Positions 34,966-44,093 are shown, counted from the stretch's first letter. The stretch is DNA of 49,250 bases from Butyrivibrio sp. AC2005 (GCF_000424145.1 NZ_AUJI01000040.1:1-49250); one strand, 5' to 3'. Made by a program: numbers and translations. The notes: generated from the sequence alone by a model not told the origin.

Positions 34966-35766
34966 ATGGCCAAAAAGAAAAAGATAGCCGCAGAAGTAAT
35001 CGCGCAGGATGTCATTGCAGAAGGAATAATGGATCTGAGATTAAAAACAGACCTGGCAGAGGATGCAAATCCGGGACAGTTTATAGGAATATATCCGAAG
35101 AACAAGTCAACACTTCTGCCAAGACCTATAAGTATCTGCGGATATGATAAGAACGAGGGGACCCTTCGGATAGTATACAGAATTGCCGGAAGCGGAACAG
35201 CAGAATTTGCCCTGTACAGACCGGGAAATCACGTCGATATACTGGGAATACTTGGTAACGGCTTTCCTACAGATAAGGCTCAGGGTAAAAGAGTACTGAT
35301 AATAGGTGGTGGAATAGGGGTGCCTCCGCTTCTTGGTCTTGCAAAAGAATTAAAGGAAGGTCTGGGAGAGAACTTTGCGGAAGATATAACCATGGTAATG
35401 GGGTATAGAAATTCTGAGACTTTTCTTGCTGATGAATTCAGAAATTATGGAAATCTTTTCATAGCAACAGAAGATGGAAGTGTCGGTACTAAAGGTAATG
35501 TTATTGATGCCTGCAGAGAAAATAAAATAGAGGCAGATGTGATTTTCTCCTGCGGTCCTATGCCAATGCTTCGCGGTGTCGCAGCCTATGCAAAGGAGAT
35601 ATCTGCCAAGGCTTATATCAGTCTTGAAGAACGTATGGCTTGTGGTGTCGGAGCCTGCCTTGGATGTATCTGCAAGACGAAAAATGTGGATGAGCATTCA
35701 CATGTCAATAATGCCCGCATTTGTACAGACGGACCTGTGTTTGATGCAGATGATCTGGAACTGTAA
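34966..35766 (+). CDS. pyrK: dihydroorotate dehydrogenase electron transfer subunit
   Basis: 266 residues with a ferredoxin-reductase-type FAD domain (LPRPISICGYD), an NAD-binding region (IIGGGIGVPPLLGLA), and a C-terminal [2Fe-2S] cluster with CGVGACLGCICK and a fourth Cys in ARICTDG. It passes electrons from the PyrD flavin to NAD+. Start ATG 34966 has gaaagga 8 bp upstream. It lies 38 bp after pyrC and 48 bp before pyrD, giving the class 1B heterotetramer. Confidence 0.96.
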   Translation: MAKKKKIAAEVIAQDVIAEGIMDLRLKTDLAEDANPGQFIGIYPKNKSTLLPRPISICGYDKNEGTLRIVYRIAGSGTAEFALYRPGNHVDILGILGNGFPTDKAQGKRVLIIGGGIGVPPLLGLAKELKEGLGENFAEDITMVMGYRNSETFLADEFRNYGNLFIATEDGSVGTKGNVIDACRENKIEADVIFSCGPMPMLRGVAAYAKEISAKAYISLEERMACGVGACLGCICKTKNVDEHSHVNNARICTDGPVFDADDLEL

Positions 35767-35814
35767 GAAATATAAAAAGTCACACGATATGCATCAGTAA
35801 AATAGGAGAATGGA

Positions 35815-36720
35815 ATGAATACAACAGTAAATATTGCCGGAGTGACCTTTAAAAACCCGGTTATGACAGCATCAGGAACCTTTGGCTCGGGAATGGAATA
35901 TTCCGAATTTGTTGATCTTAACAGACTTGGAGCAGTTGTAACCAAAGGAGTAGCAAATGTTCCGTGGCCGGGAAACCCCACACCGAGGGTTGCAGAGGTA
36001 TACGGAGGAATGTTAAATGCCATCGGGCTTCAGAATCCGGGAGTTGAGGTGATGATTGAAAGAGATCTGCCTTTTCTTAAGGATTATGATACAAAAGTAA
36101 TCGTGAATGTGTGCGGAAAAAGCACGCAGGATTATGTGGATGTGGTTGAGAAGCTCTCTGATCAGAGCGGTGTTCACATGCTTGAAATAAATGTATCCTG
36201 CCCCAATGTAAAAGAGGGCGGAATAGCTTTTGGCCAGGATCCCAAGGCACTTTTTGAGATTACAAAGGAGATTAAGAAGCATGCTAAGCAGCCTATTATC
36301 ATGAAGCTTAGCCCTAATGTAACAAGTATAGCTGAGATGGCAAAGGCAGCTGAGGCAGCAGGCTCTGATGCTATATCTCTTATCAATACCATAACCGGAA
36401 TGAAAATTGATATATACAGAAAGACCTTTGCAATTGCAAATAAAACCGGAGGATTGTCCGGTCCTGCAATTAAGCCTGTTGCTGTACGTATGGTTTATGA
36501 GGCTTCGCATGCTGTTAATATTCCCGTTATCGGTATGGGCGGAATTGCAAATGCGGAGGACGCTATAGAATTTATGCTTGCGGGAGCAACAGGAGTTGCC
36601 GTGGGAGCAATGAATTTCCATGATCCCTATGCCACTCTGAATGTAATAGAGGGCATAGAGAGATATATGACTGAGCAGGGAATTGATGACATTAACGATA
36701 TAATCGGAGCAGTAAAATAA
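35815..36720 (+). CDS. pyrD: dihydroorotate dehydrogenase, class 1B catalytic subunit
   Basis: 301 residues, an FMN-binding TIM barrel. PVMTASGTFG at the start, GAVVTKGV, the active-site Cys motif NVSCPNVKEGG, INTITGM and IPVIGMGGIANAEDA are typical. The Cys base and the pyrK partner mark the NAD-dependent 1B form. It oxidises dihydroorotate to orotate in the cytoplasm. It is convergent with the DUF1934 gene, with only 13 bp between stop codons and no clear terminator. Confidence 0.97.
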   Translation: MNTTVNIAGVTFKNPVMTASGTFGSGMEYSEFVDLNRLGAVVTKGVANVPWPGNPTPRVAEVYGGMLNAIGLQNPGVEVMIERDLPFLKDYDTKVIVNVCGKSTQDYVDVVEKLSDQSGVHMLEINVSCPNVKEGGIAFGQDPKALFEITKEIKKHAKQPIIMKLSPNVTSIAEMAKAAEAAGSDAISLINTITGMKIDIYRKTFAIANKTGGLSGPAIKPVAVRMVYEASHAVNIPVIGMGGIANAEDAIEFMLAGATGVAVGAMNFHDPYATLNVIEGIERYMTEQGIDDINDIIGAVK

Positions 36721-36733
36721 TGGTAGCCAAAAG

Positions 36734-37168
36734 TTAATCCGGAATAAATGAAATTCTCACCTTGGAATCGGATATTTTTTCGCCGTCCATCTGCAGTTCA
36801 TACTGCACATGGGCGGATATTTTTTTTGAACTGATTTCCAGCATGAGATGCCTGGTGATAGCAGTCATTTTCATAAGTCCGTAGGGCGTCTGGTAGTCGG
36901 TTTTCCAGATTTCTCCAAGTCTAAATAACAGGTCAGAATTGATATCACCTGTCTGCATCATCCTGAGATACCCTTCACCAATCTCCAATCTGTGGTAGAC
37001 CTTTGCAGAACTGTCTGCCGAGTCTTCAGAGGTATCCACATCGTCGGAATATGTGATTATGTAATTTAAATTCTCCTGAGTGTAGTGTGCTTTGTGCTCG
37101 CTTTTTACAATCTCGGGCTTGCCGTCGCCATGGTCGTGAGCGCCGACGATTCTTATAGTTCCGTTCAT
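36734..37168 (-). CDS. DUF1934 (YwiB-like) protein
   Basis: 144 residues, a small cytoplasmic beta-barrel of the calycin-like DUF1934 family. Pointers are the N-terminal strand, YTQENLNYIITYSDD, and the closing YELQMDGEKISDSKVRISF with alternating polar and apolar residues. No enzymatic motif is seen and the family role is not established. An agaggg ribosome binding site sits in the 17-bp gap after ispE, so both are co-transcribed. Confidence 0.8.
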   Translation of the reverse strand: MNGTIRIVGAHDHGDGKPEIVKSEHKAHYTQENLNYIITYSDDVDTSEDSADSSAKVYHRLEIGEGYLRMMQTGDINSDLLFRLGEIWKTDYQTPYGLMKMTAITRHLMLEISSKKISAHVQYELQMDGEKISDSKVRISFIPD

Positions 37169-37185
37169 TGATACCCTCTTTTAAG

Positions 37186-38058
37186 TCAATCTGTGGTTAA
37201 TGGAGTTGTAATAAATAATTCAGGAGCAATTCCTCTGCTTCTGAGCTCATTTACTGCATGTTCAGCTCCGGAAAGATTTTTGTTTTCAAAAATGCCAAAT
37301 ACTGTGGGGCCGCTTCCACTCATACGTGCACCCATGGCACCGTTTGAAAGTAGAATCTGTCTGATATCCTCGATAACAGTGTATCTGCCTGAGGTGATTG
37401 GCTTAAGGACATTACCAAGGCGCTGTGTTATTCCGGTGAGGTCACTGTTTTCAATTGCGGATACCATACCGTCGATATCGGGATGATTCTCTATGGGAGC
37501 TGAATCAAGCGTTGTGTATGCCCATGCGGTGGAAACATCAATCGGAGGCTTTGCAATGACGATATGACAGGAAGGCATATCCTTTAGTTTTGTTAGCTCC
37601 TCTCCAATACCTTCTGAAAGAGCTGTACCGCCTTTAATACAATATGGAATATCGGCTCCCTTTTTTACAGCGAGAGAACATAACTCGTCTACGCTAAGGG
37701 AAAGGTTCCAAAGCTCATTCAGGGCAACATAGGTTGCAGCAGCATCGGTACTTCCTCCGGCCATACCAGCTGCCATGGGAATATGCTTCTCCAAACGTAT
37801 GGTTACGCCTTTATCTAAAGCGTGGCAGTGTGTTCTTAGCTGATCAGCTGCTTTCCATATCAGATTGTGTTCATCTGTGGGAATTCTGGGATCTGCCGTC
37901 TCTATGACTATCTTGTCATCATCGCGTTCAGAAAAGGTCAGCTCGTCAAACAGATCAATGCTCTGCATTATCATTCTGACAAGGTGGTAGCCGTCGTCGC
38001 GTCTTCCGATTACATCAAGACCTAAATTTATTTTTGCGTATGCTTTTTTCTTTATCAA
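37186..38058 (-). CDS. ispE: 4-diphosphocytidyl-2-C-methyl-D-erythritol kinase
   Basis: 290 residues, GHMP kinase family: KAYAKINLGLDVIGRRDDGYH at the N-terminus, the ATP loop PMAAGMAGGSTDAAA and the C-terminal ARMSGSGPTVFGIF. It phosphorylates CDP-methylerythritol in the MEP isoprenoid pathway. I place the start at TTG 38058 because the only good ribosome binding site, ggagga, is about 8 bp upstream of it. That site lies just inside the ATG at 38073, which itself has no Shine-Dalgarno upstream. The resulting length matches the family. Confidence 0.93.
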   Translation of the reverse strand: MIKKKAYAKINLGLDVIGRRDDGYHLVRMIMQSIDLFDELTFSERDDDKIVIETADPRIPTDEHNLIWKAADQLRTHCHALDKGVTIRLEKHIPMAAGMAGGSTDAAATYVALNELWNLSLSVDELCSLAVKKGADIPYCIKGGTALSEGIGEELTKLKDMPSCHIVIAKPPIDVSTAWAYTTLDSAPIENHPDIDGMVSAIENSDLTGITQRLGNVLKPITSGRYTVIEDIRQILLSNGAMGARMSGSGPTVFGIFENKNLSGAEHAVNELRSRGIAPELFITTPLTTD

Positions 38059-38269
38059 TTTATTTTCCTCCATATATATAGGACTGTTTGTATAATAGCA
38101 TAAAAACATGAAATAGCGCTAATTTGTGGAAGTTTATAAATAGTTTATAAGTTGAAAGGGCAGTATAAAACATTAATCAAATTTTATAATTATTTAATTG
38201 AATATTTCATGTAAAAAGACTTAAGGTTAAATTGAAAAGTGACGATTAATAAGATAAGAAATACTGTAA

Positions 38270-38285
38270 GTATGCCATGGCATAC
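38270..38285. promoter_or_regulatory. perfect 16-bp palindrome upstream of a secreted/flagellum-like small gene
   Basis: GTATGCCATGGCATAC is a perfect palindrome, 45 bp before the start at 38331. It has no T tract and cannot form a useful terminator loop, so a protein-binding site is more likely. The rest of the 270-bp gap after ispE is A/T-rich with no gene. Confidence 0.45.
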
Positions 38286-38330
38286 CAGTCGTATCGGCGT
38301 CAGATTATTTGGCGTAGAAAAGGAGTTCAT

Positions 38331-38981
38331 ATGGGCGTAAACGGAGTTACAGGTTTAGACCAGACCACCACGTATTACGAGCCGACTGCGACCGCTAAAG
38401 CCACAGAAGCAACTACTGAGGATAAAACAGCGAAGACCGCTGAAGCAAAAGAAACAGACAAGGCTGCGGTTTATGAGAAGTCGGATAATGTAGTGGCACC
38501 TTCAACCAACAAGACATATGTTAAGAATGAAGCTGTCGTTAACATGCTAAAGAGTGACCTCGAAACCAGACAGAATCAGCTGAAGGATATTGTTACCCAG
38601 ATGATGTCAAAGCAGGGTGTACAAATAGGAAAAGCTGATGATATATGGTCATTTTTGGCAAGCGGAGATTATACAATTGACGAGGCTGCCAAGAAAAAGG
38701 CACAGGAAGAGATTTCCAAGGATGGCTATTGGGGTGTAAAACAGACTTCGCAGAGAATACTTGATTTTGCTAATGCACTTACAGGCGGGGATCCCAATCA
38801 GGTTGAAAAAATGCGTTCAGCCTTTGAACAGGGCTTTAAAGAAGCAACAAAGAGCTGGGGCAAAGAGCTTCCTGATATTTCCAAACAGACCTATGATGCA
38901 GTTATGAAGGGATTTGATGAAATGGCTGAAAAGAATAATCAGACCCAGGCTGCAGAGGCAACAGATGAATTAGAAGTATAA
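38331..38981 (+). CDS. conserved hypothetical protein, DUF5610-like helical domain
   Basis: 216 residues. The first ~70 are a Thr/Ala/Glu/Lys-rich disordered region. The rest is helical with GYWGVKQTSQRILDFANALTGGDPNQVEKM and ELPDISKQTYDAVMKGFDEM, a pattern I associate with DUF5610-type proteins. No signal peptide, membrane segment or catalytic motif is visible. ATG 38331 has aaggag 6 bp upstream. A monocistronic gene between a palindrome and a terminator. Function unknown; some such proteins lie near flagellar genes, but none are seen here. Confidence 0.65.
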   Translation: MGVNGVTGLDQTTTYYEPTATAKATEATTEDKTAKTAEAKETDKAAVYEKSDNVVAPSTNKTYVKNEAVVNMLKSDLETRQNQLKDIVTQMMSKQGVQIGKADDIWSFLASGDYTIDEAAKKKAQEEISKDGYWGVKQTSQRILDFANALTGGDPNQVEKMRSAFEQGFKEATKSWGKELPDISKQTYDAVMKGFDEMAEKNNQTQAAEATDELEV

Positions 38982-39011
38982 GTCTTAATAATTAAATATA
39001 TGAAATAGATA

Positions 39012-39052
39012 AAGGACTGTGGGCATATGCTCGCAGTCCTTCTTGTTTTTTT
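39012..39052 (+). terminator. terminator after the DUF5610-like gene
   Basis: A 13-bp stem, aaggactg plus five inner pairs (two G-U), encloses atat. It is followed by a T-rich tract. Confidence 0.85.
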
Positions 39053-39075
39053 CGTTATTCAAATGTCAAGGCATA

Positions 39076-39552
39076 TTATTTAATAGGATTTGCTCCTGCC
39101 TTTTCCTGAGCCTTGGCTACAAGATTCTTCCAGAAGCCCTTCTTCTGCTCGGTAGGAGCAGCATTTCCACCTCTGATACCTTTTACGGAAAGTACATAAA
39201 TTCCGCTGACCTCAGCCTTAACTTCCTTTTTAACAGGAACAGAATCAAAAATCTTCTCATCACATACGAGGTTCATGATCTGGGGTCCAACCTTTACTTT
39301 AAGGATTGGAAGCTTAGAACGTCTGAGAAGCTTAGGGGTATTCTCCAATACGGCAGAGGGAAGACCTGCTTCGTTGATCTTCATGCGCTTCTTATCGATG
39401 ATAAGCATGGAAACACTCTGCTTCATGGCTTCCATCTGAGCCTGCTGCTCTTCCTGACGCTTCTGGGCTTTCTTACCAAGAATAGTGAGCACTACAAGTG
39501 CAATTGTAAGTACAACAATAATTACTAAAAATACGATTAATACCGGATTCAA
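39076..39552 (-). CDS. small membrane-anchored protein of unknown function
   Basis: 158 residues. One strong hydrophobic segment (about 4-25) is followed by a charged coil with QEEQQAQMEAMKQ, then a soluble domain with LIIDKKRMKINEAGLP and KVKVGPQIMNLVCDEKIFDSVPVKKEVKAEVSGIYVLSVKG, and a basic tail. It looks like a bitopic protein facing the cytoplasm. Start TTG 39552 was chosen because ggagg lies 6 bp upstream; the frame runs on without a ribosome site. I do not recognise the family. Confidence 0.65.
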   Translation of the reverse strand: MNPVLIVFLVIIVVLTIALVVLTILGKKAQKRQEEQQAQMEAMKQSVSMLIIDKKRMKINEAGLPSAVLENTPKLLRRSKLPILKVKVGPQIMNLVCDEKIFDSVPVKKEVKAEVSGIYVLSVKGIRGGNAAPTEQKKGFWKNLVAKAQEKAGANPIK

Positions 39553-39652
39553 AACATTCCTCCAAACTATAAATGAAACTGTTAAATGCGATTTTTGGTC
39601 GCTGCGCAAAAACCATTTTAACATTGAATTAAAGCTGAGGCAACAAAAATAC

Positions 39653-39681
39653 TTTAATATAAGTAGAAACTGTGCTAGTAT
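39653..39681 (+). promoter_or_regulatory. candidate extended -10 promoter of the FKBP-like lipoprotein gene
   Basis: TAGTAT at 39676-39681 is preceded by TGc (extended -10), and tttaat at 39653-39658 serves as a weak -35 with 17 bp between. Confidence 0.45.
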
Positions 39682-39755
39682 AAAAAAAGTTTTATTTTAA
39701 GAATTTCATGATAGGAATTCAAGTGAATTTAGAAAGTACTAAGGAGTAAATAAAT

Positions 39756-41036
39756 ATGAAAAAATTTATGGCAGCTGTTTCCGCTGTAGTGGTTGCAGCA
39801 GGAATGCTTGCGGGCTGTTCAAAGGCAGCAGGCAATACAGACGCAGCAGGCAATACAGACGCAGCATATCTCAAGGATATTAATCTTGAAGATTACGTAA
39901 CACTCGGAGATTATAAAGGAATAAATGTAGAGGTGGCATCACCTGAAGTAAGTGATGAAGAGATTGATCAGTACATGCAGTATATCAGTTCATCAATGAA
40001 GGCAACTGTCGAGGTTACAGACAGAGCAGTACAGGAAGGTGATACGGTAAACATTGATTATTCTGGAAAAAGAGTTGATACCGGAGAGGTATTTGATGGC
40101 GGTACAGCAGAAGGCTATGATCTGACAATTGGTTCACATACATTTATTGATGGTTTTGAAGACGGACTTATCGGTGCGGCAATAGGCGAGACAAGGGACC
40201 TTAATCTTACATTCCCTGAGAATTACAGTTCTACAGAGCTTGCAGGCGCAGATGTTATTTTTACAGTAAAAGTCAACAGCATAAAGGTAAAGCCTGACCT
40301 GGATGATGCTTATGCAGCTTCACTGGGAATCGAAAATGTTACAACCATAGATGAGCTTAAGACCTATCTTAAGGACAGACTCATGGAGGACAAGCAGACA
40401 CAGTACAAGAACGAAGTCAATTCCAAGGTTATTGATGCTGTGACAGCCAATTGCAAATTTAATCAGCCCCCTCAGGCGGCACTTGATCGCTTCAAGGGAC
40501 TTTACACAGAACAGGCTGATCTTGTTGCTTCATACTATTCAGCTAATTATGGTACAAGCTATACTACAGATCAGGTTCTTTCCATGATGATGGCTCAGGA
40601 GGGCTTCTCCGGTGAGCAGACAGAATATCTTGATAATAAGTCTGTAGAGCTTGCGGAACAGTTCATTATGCTTGGTGCAATTGCTAAGCTTGAAGGAATT
40701 GAAGTAACAGAAGACGAGCTCAATGAGAAGCTCGAGTCTGATATGGCTAATGCCAATGCTACAGCAGAAGAGGGCAAGACAATTGCCAGTGTTGATGAGT
40801 ATAAGAAGACAGTTGATGTAGAGAATATCAAAGAGAATCTTCTTACAAACAAGGTTATCGAGTTCCTTGCAGAAAATGCAAATGTAACCGAGCCTGCAGC
40901 TGATGCTGCTACAGAAGATGACAAAGCGGCTGAAACTGAGAATACAGAGGCTGCAGACAGCGCAGATACAGAGGCTGCAGACAGCGCAGATACAGAGAAT
41001 ACAGAAGAATCAGAGAGTGCAGATTCAGCAGAGTAA
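39756..41036 (+). CDS. trigger-factor/FKBP-like PPIase lipoprotein
   Basis: 426 residues. Lipobox MLAGC gives a membrane-anchored lipoprotein. Two tandem GNTDAA units follow. An FKBP domain (about 85-165) has GDTVNIDYSGKRVDTGEVFDGG and FIDGFEDGLIGAAIGE. After it comes a helical region like the trigger factor C-terminal chaperone domain (TIDELKTYLKDRL to about residue 375). The last ~45 residues are an acidic tail of repeated EAADSADT units. Trigger factor itself is cytoplasmic with an N-terminal ribosome-binding domain, which is absent here, so this is an exported relative. It probably folds secreted proteins outside the membrane, like PrsA. Confidence 0.88.
   Translation: MKKFMAAVSAVVVAAGMLAGCSKAAGNTDAAGNTDAAYLKDINLEDYVTLGDYKGINVEVASPEVSDEEIDQYMQYISSSMKATVEVTDRAVQEGDTVNIDYSGKRVDTGEVFDGGTAEGYDLTIGSHTFIDGFEDGLIGAAIGETRDLNLTFPENYSSTELAGADVIFTVKVNSIKVKPDLDDAYAASLGIENVTTIDELKTYLKDRLMEDKQTQYKNEVNSKVIDAVTANCKFNQPPQAALDRFKGLYTEQADLVASYYSANYGTSYTTDQVLSMMMAQEGFSGEQTEYLDNKSVELAEQFIMLGAIAKLEGIEVTEDELNEKLESDMANANATAEEGKTIASVDEYKKTVDVENIKENLLTNKVIEFLAENANVTEPAADAATEDDKAAETENTEAADSADTEAADSADTENTEESESADSAE
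39825..39866 (+). repeat. in-frame tandem repeat, 18-bp unit, after the lipobox
   Basis: Two exact copies of gcagcaggcaatacagac (39825-39842 and 39843-39860) are followed by a partial third, gcagca. They encode the duplicated GNTDAA spacer. Confidence 0.9.
40944..40991 (+). repeat. in-frame tandem repeat, 24-bp unit, in the acidic tail
   Basis: Two exact copies of a 24-bp unit beginning acagaggctgcagacagc encode EAADSADT twice. Related but degenerate units continue to the stop codon. Confidence 0.9.
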
Positions 41037-41068
41037 TCAAATATTGATTTTATAGATGGAGGCAAAAG

Positions 41069-42460
41069 ATGGAACTGACAGATATCAGAGAGCTTTTTCA
41101 GGCTCCCGAAAAATTTGCAGATAAAAAGGTAACAGTAGGTGGATGGATCCGTAGCATTCGTGATTCAAAGGCAATCGGTTTTATTGTCCTTAATGATGGT
41201 ACATATTTCACTCCACTTCAGATTGTTTATTCAGATACACTGGGCAATTTTGCTGAGGTAAGTAAGCTTAATGTCGGTTCCGCCATTATAGCAGAGGGTA
41301 CAATTGTTCTTACTCCCGGTGCAAAGCAGCCATTTGAGATGCAGGCAGAGAAAATTGATGTTGAAGGCCCTTCAACACCTGATTTCCCGCTTCAGAAAAA
41401 GCGTCATTCACTTGAGTTTTTAAGAACAATACCTCATCTTCGTGCAAGAACCAATACGTTTGAGGCTGTTTTCAGAGTTCGTTCACTTGCAGCATATGCT
41501 ATTCACTCCTTCTTCCAGGAGAGAGGCTTTGTATATGTTCACACTCCCCTTATCACAGGCAGTGACTGTGAAGGTGCAGGTGAGATGTTCCAGGTAACTA
41601 CAATGGATCTCAATAATGTGCCTAAGACAGAGGACGGACAGGTTGACTATTCACAGGATTTCTTTGGAAAGCCGGTTAATCTTACTGTTTCAGGTCAGCT
41701 GAATGTTGAGACATATGCCTTTGCATTTAAGAATGTTTATACATTTGGTCCTACATTCCGTGCTGAGAATTCTAATACAACACGTCATGCGGCAGAGTTC
41801 TGGATGATCGAGCCCGAGATGTGCTTTGCAGATCTTAAGGATGACTGCGACTGTGCTGAGGCTATGCTCAAGTATGTTATCAACTATGTTCTAGAGAATG
41901 CACCTGCTGAGATGGAGTTCTTTAACTCATTTGTGGATAAGGGACTTATTGAGAGACTTCAGCATGTTGCAAACAGTGAGTTCGGAAGAATTACATATAC
42001 TGAAGCTGTTGAGATTCTTAAACAGCATAATGATCAGTTTGACTATAAGGTTGAGTGGGGCTCAGATCTTCAGACAGAGCACGAGAGATTCCTTACAGAG
42101 CAGGTATTTAAGAAGCCTGTATTCGTTACCGATTATCCGAAGGAGATTAAGGCTTTCTATATGAAGCTAAATGAGGATGGTAAGACAGTTGCAGCTGCTG
42201 ACTGTCTTGTTCCCGGAATCGGAGAGATCGTAGGAGGAAGCCAGAGAGAGGATGATCTTGCTACTCTCGAGAAGAGAATGGATGAGCTTGGTCTTAAGAA
42301 AGAGGATTATCAGTTCTATCTTGATCTTAGACGTTATGGTTCAGTAAGACATGCAGGATTTGGTCTTGGATTCGAGCGCTGCGTAATGTACCTTACAGGA
42401 ATGGGCAACATCCGTGATGTTGAATCCTTCCCTCGTACAGTAGGTAATTGCGAATTATAA
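41069..42460 (+). CDS. asnS: asparaginyl-tRNA synthetase
   Basis: 463 residues. The OB-fold anticodon domain has [19 protein letters not shown]. Class II motifs are [21 protein letters not shown] (motif 2) and [22 protein letters not shown] (motif 3). [16 protein letters not shown] is typical of AsnRS rather than AspRS. It charges tRNA-Asn directly. Start ATG follows atggaggc at 7 bp, 32 bp after the lipoprotein gene. No T-box lies before it, so it is probably read through from the promoter of the FKBP-like gene. Confidence 0.96.
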   Translation: MELTDIRELFQAPEKFADKKVTVGGWIRSIRDSKAIGFIVLNDGTYFTPLQIVYSDTLGNFAEVSKLNVGSAIIAEGTIVLTPGAKQPFEMQAEKIDVEGPSTPDFPLQKKRHSLEFLRTIPHLRARTNTFEAVFRVRSLAAYAIHSFFQERGFVYVHTPLITGSDCEGAGEMFQVTTMDLNNVPKTEDGQVDYSQDFFGKPVNLTVSGQLNVETYAFAFKNVYTFGPTFRAENSNTTRHAAEFWMIEPEMCFADLKDDCDCAEAMLKYVINYVLENAPAEMEFFNSFVDKGLIERLQHVANSEFGRITYTEAVEILKQHNDQFDYKVEWGSDLQTEHERFLTEQVFKKPVFVTDYPKEIKAFYMKLNEDGKTVAAADCLVPGIGEIVGGSQREDDLATLEKRMDELGLKKEDYQFYLDLRRYGSVRHAGFGLGFERCVMYLTGMGNIRDVESFPRTVGNCEL

Positions 42461-42464
42461 TTAA

Positions 42465-42505
42465 ATGGCATCTTGATTCTTTGATTCAAGATGCCATAAT
42501 TTTTA
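42465..42505 (+). terminator. asnS terminator
   Basis: A perfect 12-bp stem (atggcatcttga/tcaagatgccat) has a 9-nt loop and is followed by aattttta. Confidence 0.9.
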
Positions 42506-42526
42506 GATTGAGAGATATTTAATCTT

Positions 42527-44038
42527 ATGGGGAAATCTAAATTAGATAAAAATGTAATAACTGCGTATATAATAACCCTGGCATTTGTCCTTCTTGCGTA
42601 TCAGGGATTTTACAGATTCGGATTTGGATCAGATACGATGATTCATTATCTCAATCCTCTTATAAACATTGAATCTGAATTTACCTATGGAAGATATATT
42701 CCATATGTTATGGAGCTGCTATTATATAAGATAGGAATCATACTTCCTGAGAAATACAGATATTTTTTTATTCTGCATATATTGGTGGTATCCCTTGGAG
42801 CATTTATTTATCAGCAAGTAATAGTATCGCTCCTAAATAAGAAAAAAGCTTTTTCGAATGTTTTTGAAGAATATTTTGGGAGAGCATTGCTGATTTTGCC
42901 CTTTAGCAGTACACTTTTTTCGGAATATCTTATGTTTCCGGAGTGCTTTGTCTACTGCTTCTATGTGTTGTTTACAGCACTTGCAGTATATTTTTATTCG
43001 AAAAAAAAGTACGTTATTGCAGTGATTTTTGTGCTGATGGGTGGATGCACATATCAGGTTTCGGTGATATTGTGTGCAATTTATGCCCTGCTTTATATGT
43101 TGATCGAGGGTGATTGCGTTCTAAACAAGAAGATGTTTTTCAGAGGACTGATTGTTTCTTTAAGCTGCCTTTTGGTGGGTGCTCTTAATTATTTATCAAC
43201 CAAACTTATGCTGGCCATGGGAATAATGTCTGATGATCCAAAGCCAATAACATCAGGGAGTATTATTGATAGTATTTCCAGGGTACTCATACTTTTTTGG
43301 AACTTTTTGAAAAATGGCATTGGGCTTTTGCCGGTTCCGTATATTAATTTATGTATCCTTATAATAGCAACATTGCTGCTTTTTATAACCCATAAAAAAG
43401 AGAAAGAAAGAATTATATCGTTTGCTTTTGCCGGATTTGTGATGTTTGCATTATCACTTGCTATTCCGATTATCCAATCAAGTGCACCAAGAGTTATTTA
43501 TACTCTTTATGCCGCTTTTGGAAGTACCTGCTTTTTGGCGTATGTCCAGCTTGATATAAACATGAAGAAATATATGCAGGCTCTTACAGGAATTTGCGTT
43601 GCCGTACAGCTTTTTTCCTGCCAGCAGATAGCGCTTAATCACTATATTTCGAATGCTCAGGATTTAGCATGTGCACAGGCGGTACTCAACAAGATTGATA
43701 ATTACGAAGCTAAGACAGGAGTTACCGTTACCGAAATTGGTATATGCGTTGATGATGATTCTTCAAATTATTATGATAATGTATATTATAAACTTGACCA
43801 GATAAACGAGCGTACTTCAAGAAATGTAGCATACAGCCTTTTGGAGTATGCTAACCGCATTGAGAAAAACGATGAAAACAATGGTATAAAATCAGATGCC
43901 ACCAACAGATTAAAGAAAAGTCAGATGAAACCGGGAAAAATAAGGAAAAAGTACTTTAAAGATATGAACTGGGACAAATTTGATGTGGATGAACAGCTGG
44001 TAATTGACGGAAATACCGCATACTGGTGCATATATTGA
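42527..44038 (+). CDS. polytopic membrane protein, second GtrII-like glucosyltransferase candidate
   Basis: 503 residues with about eleven hydrophobic segments. GSDTMIHYLNP with an acidic residue precedes YGRYIPY. MGGCTYQVSVIL and APRVIYTLY come later. The soluble tail ends NWDKFDVDEQLVIDGNT and CIY, like the tail of the protein at 10578-12071, so the two are distant paralogs. Function as a membrane glycosyltransferase adding a side-chain sugar is inferred from architecture. Like its paralog it lies just behind an aminoacyl-tRNA synthetase terminator and is not linked to other glycosyl transfer genes. Ribosome site gagaga is weak. Confidence 0.6.
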   Translation: MGKSKLDKNVITAYIITLAFVLLAYQGFYRFGFGSDTMIHYLNPLINIESEFTYGRYIPYVMELLLYKIGIILPEKYRYFFILHILVVSLGAFIYQQVIVSLLNKKKAFSNVFEEYFGRALLILPFSSTLFSEYLMFPECFVYCFYVLFTALAVYFYSKKKYVIAVIFVLMGGCTYQVSVILCAIYALLYMLIEGDCVLNKKMFFRGLIVSLSCLLVGALNYLSTKLMLAMGIMSDDPKPITSGSIIDSISRVLILFWNFLKNGIGLLPVPYINLCILIIATLLLFITHKKEKERIISFAFAGFVMFALSLAIPIIQSSAPRVIYTLYAAFGSTCFLAYVQLDINMKKYMQALTGICVAVQLFSCQQIALNHYISNAQDLACAQAVLNKIDNYEAKTGVTVTEIGICVDDDSSNYYDNVYYKLDQINERTSRNVAYSLLEYANRIEKNDENNGIKSDATNRLKKSQMKPGKIRKKYFKDMNWDKFDVDEQLVIDGNTAYWCIY

Positions 44039-44051
44039 ATAAGCGATAAGA

Positions 44052-44093
44052 CCTCCTTGTGCAGATAGAAAATTTGCCAAGGAGGCTTTTATT
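44052..44093 (+). terminator. terminator after the second GtrII-like gene
   Basis: The 8-bp stem cctccttg/caaggagg, with inner pairs tgc/gc around an A-rich loop, is followed by cttttatt. Confidence 0.8.
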
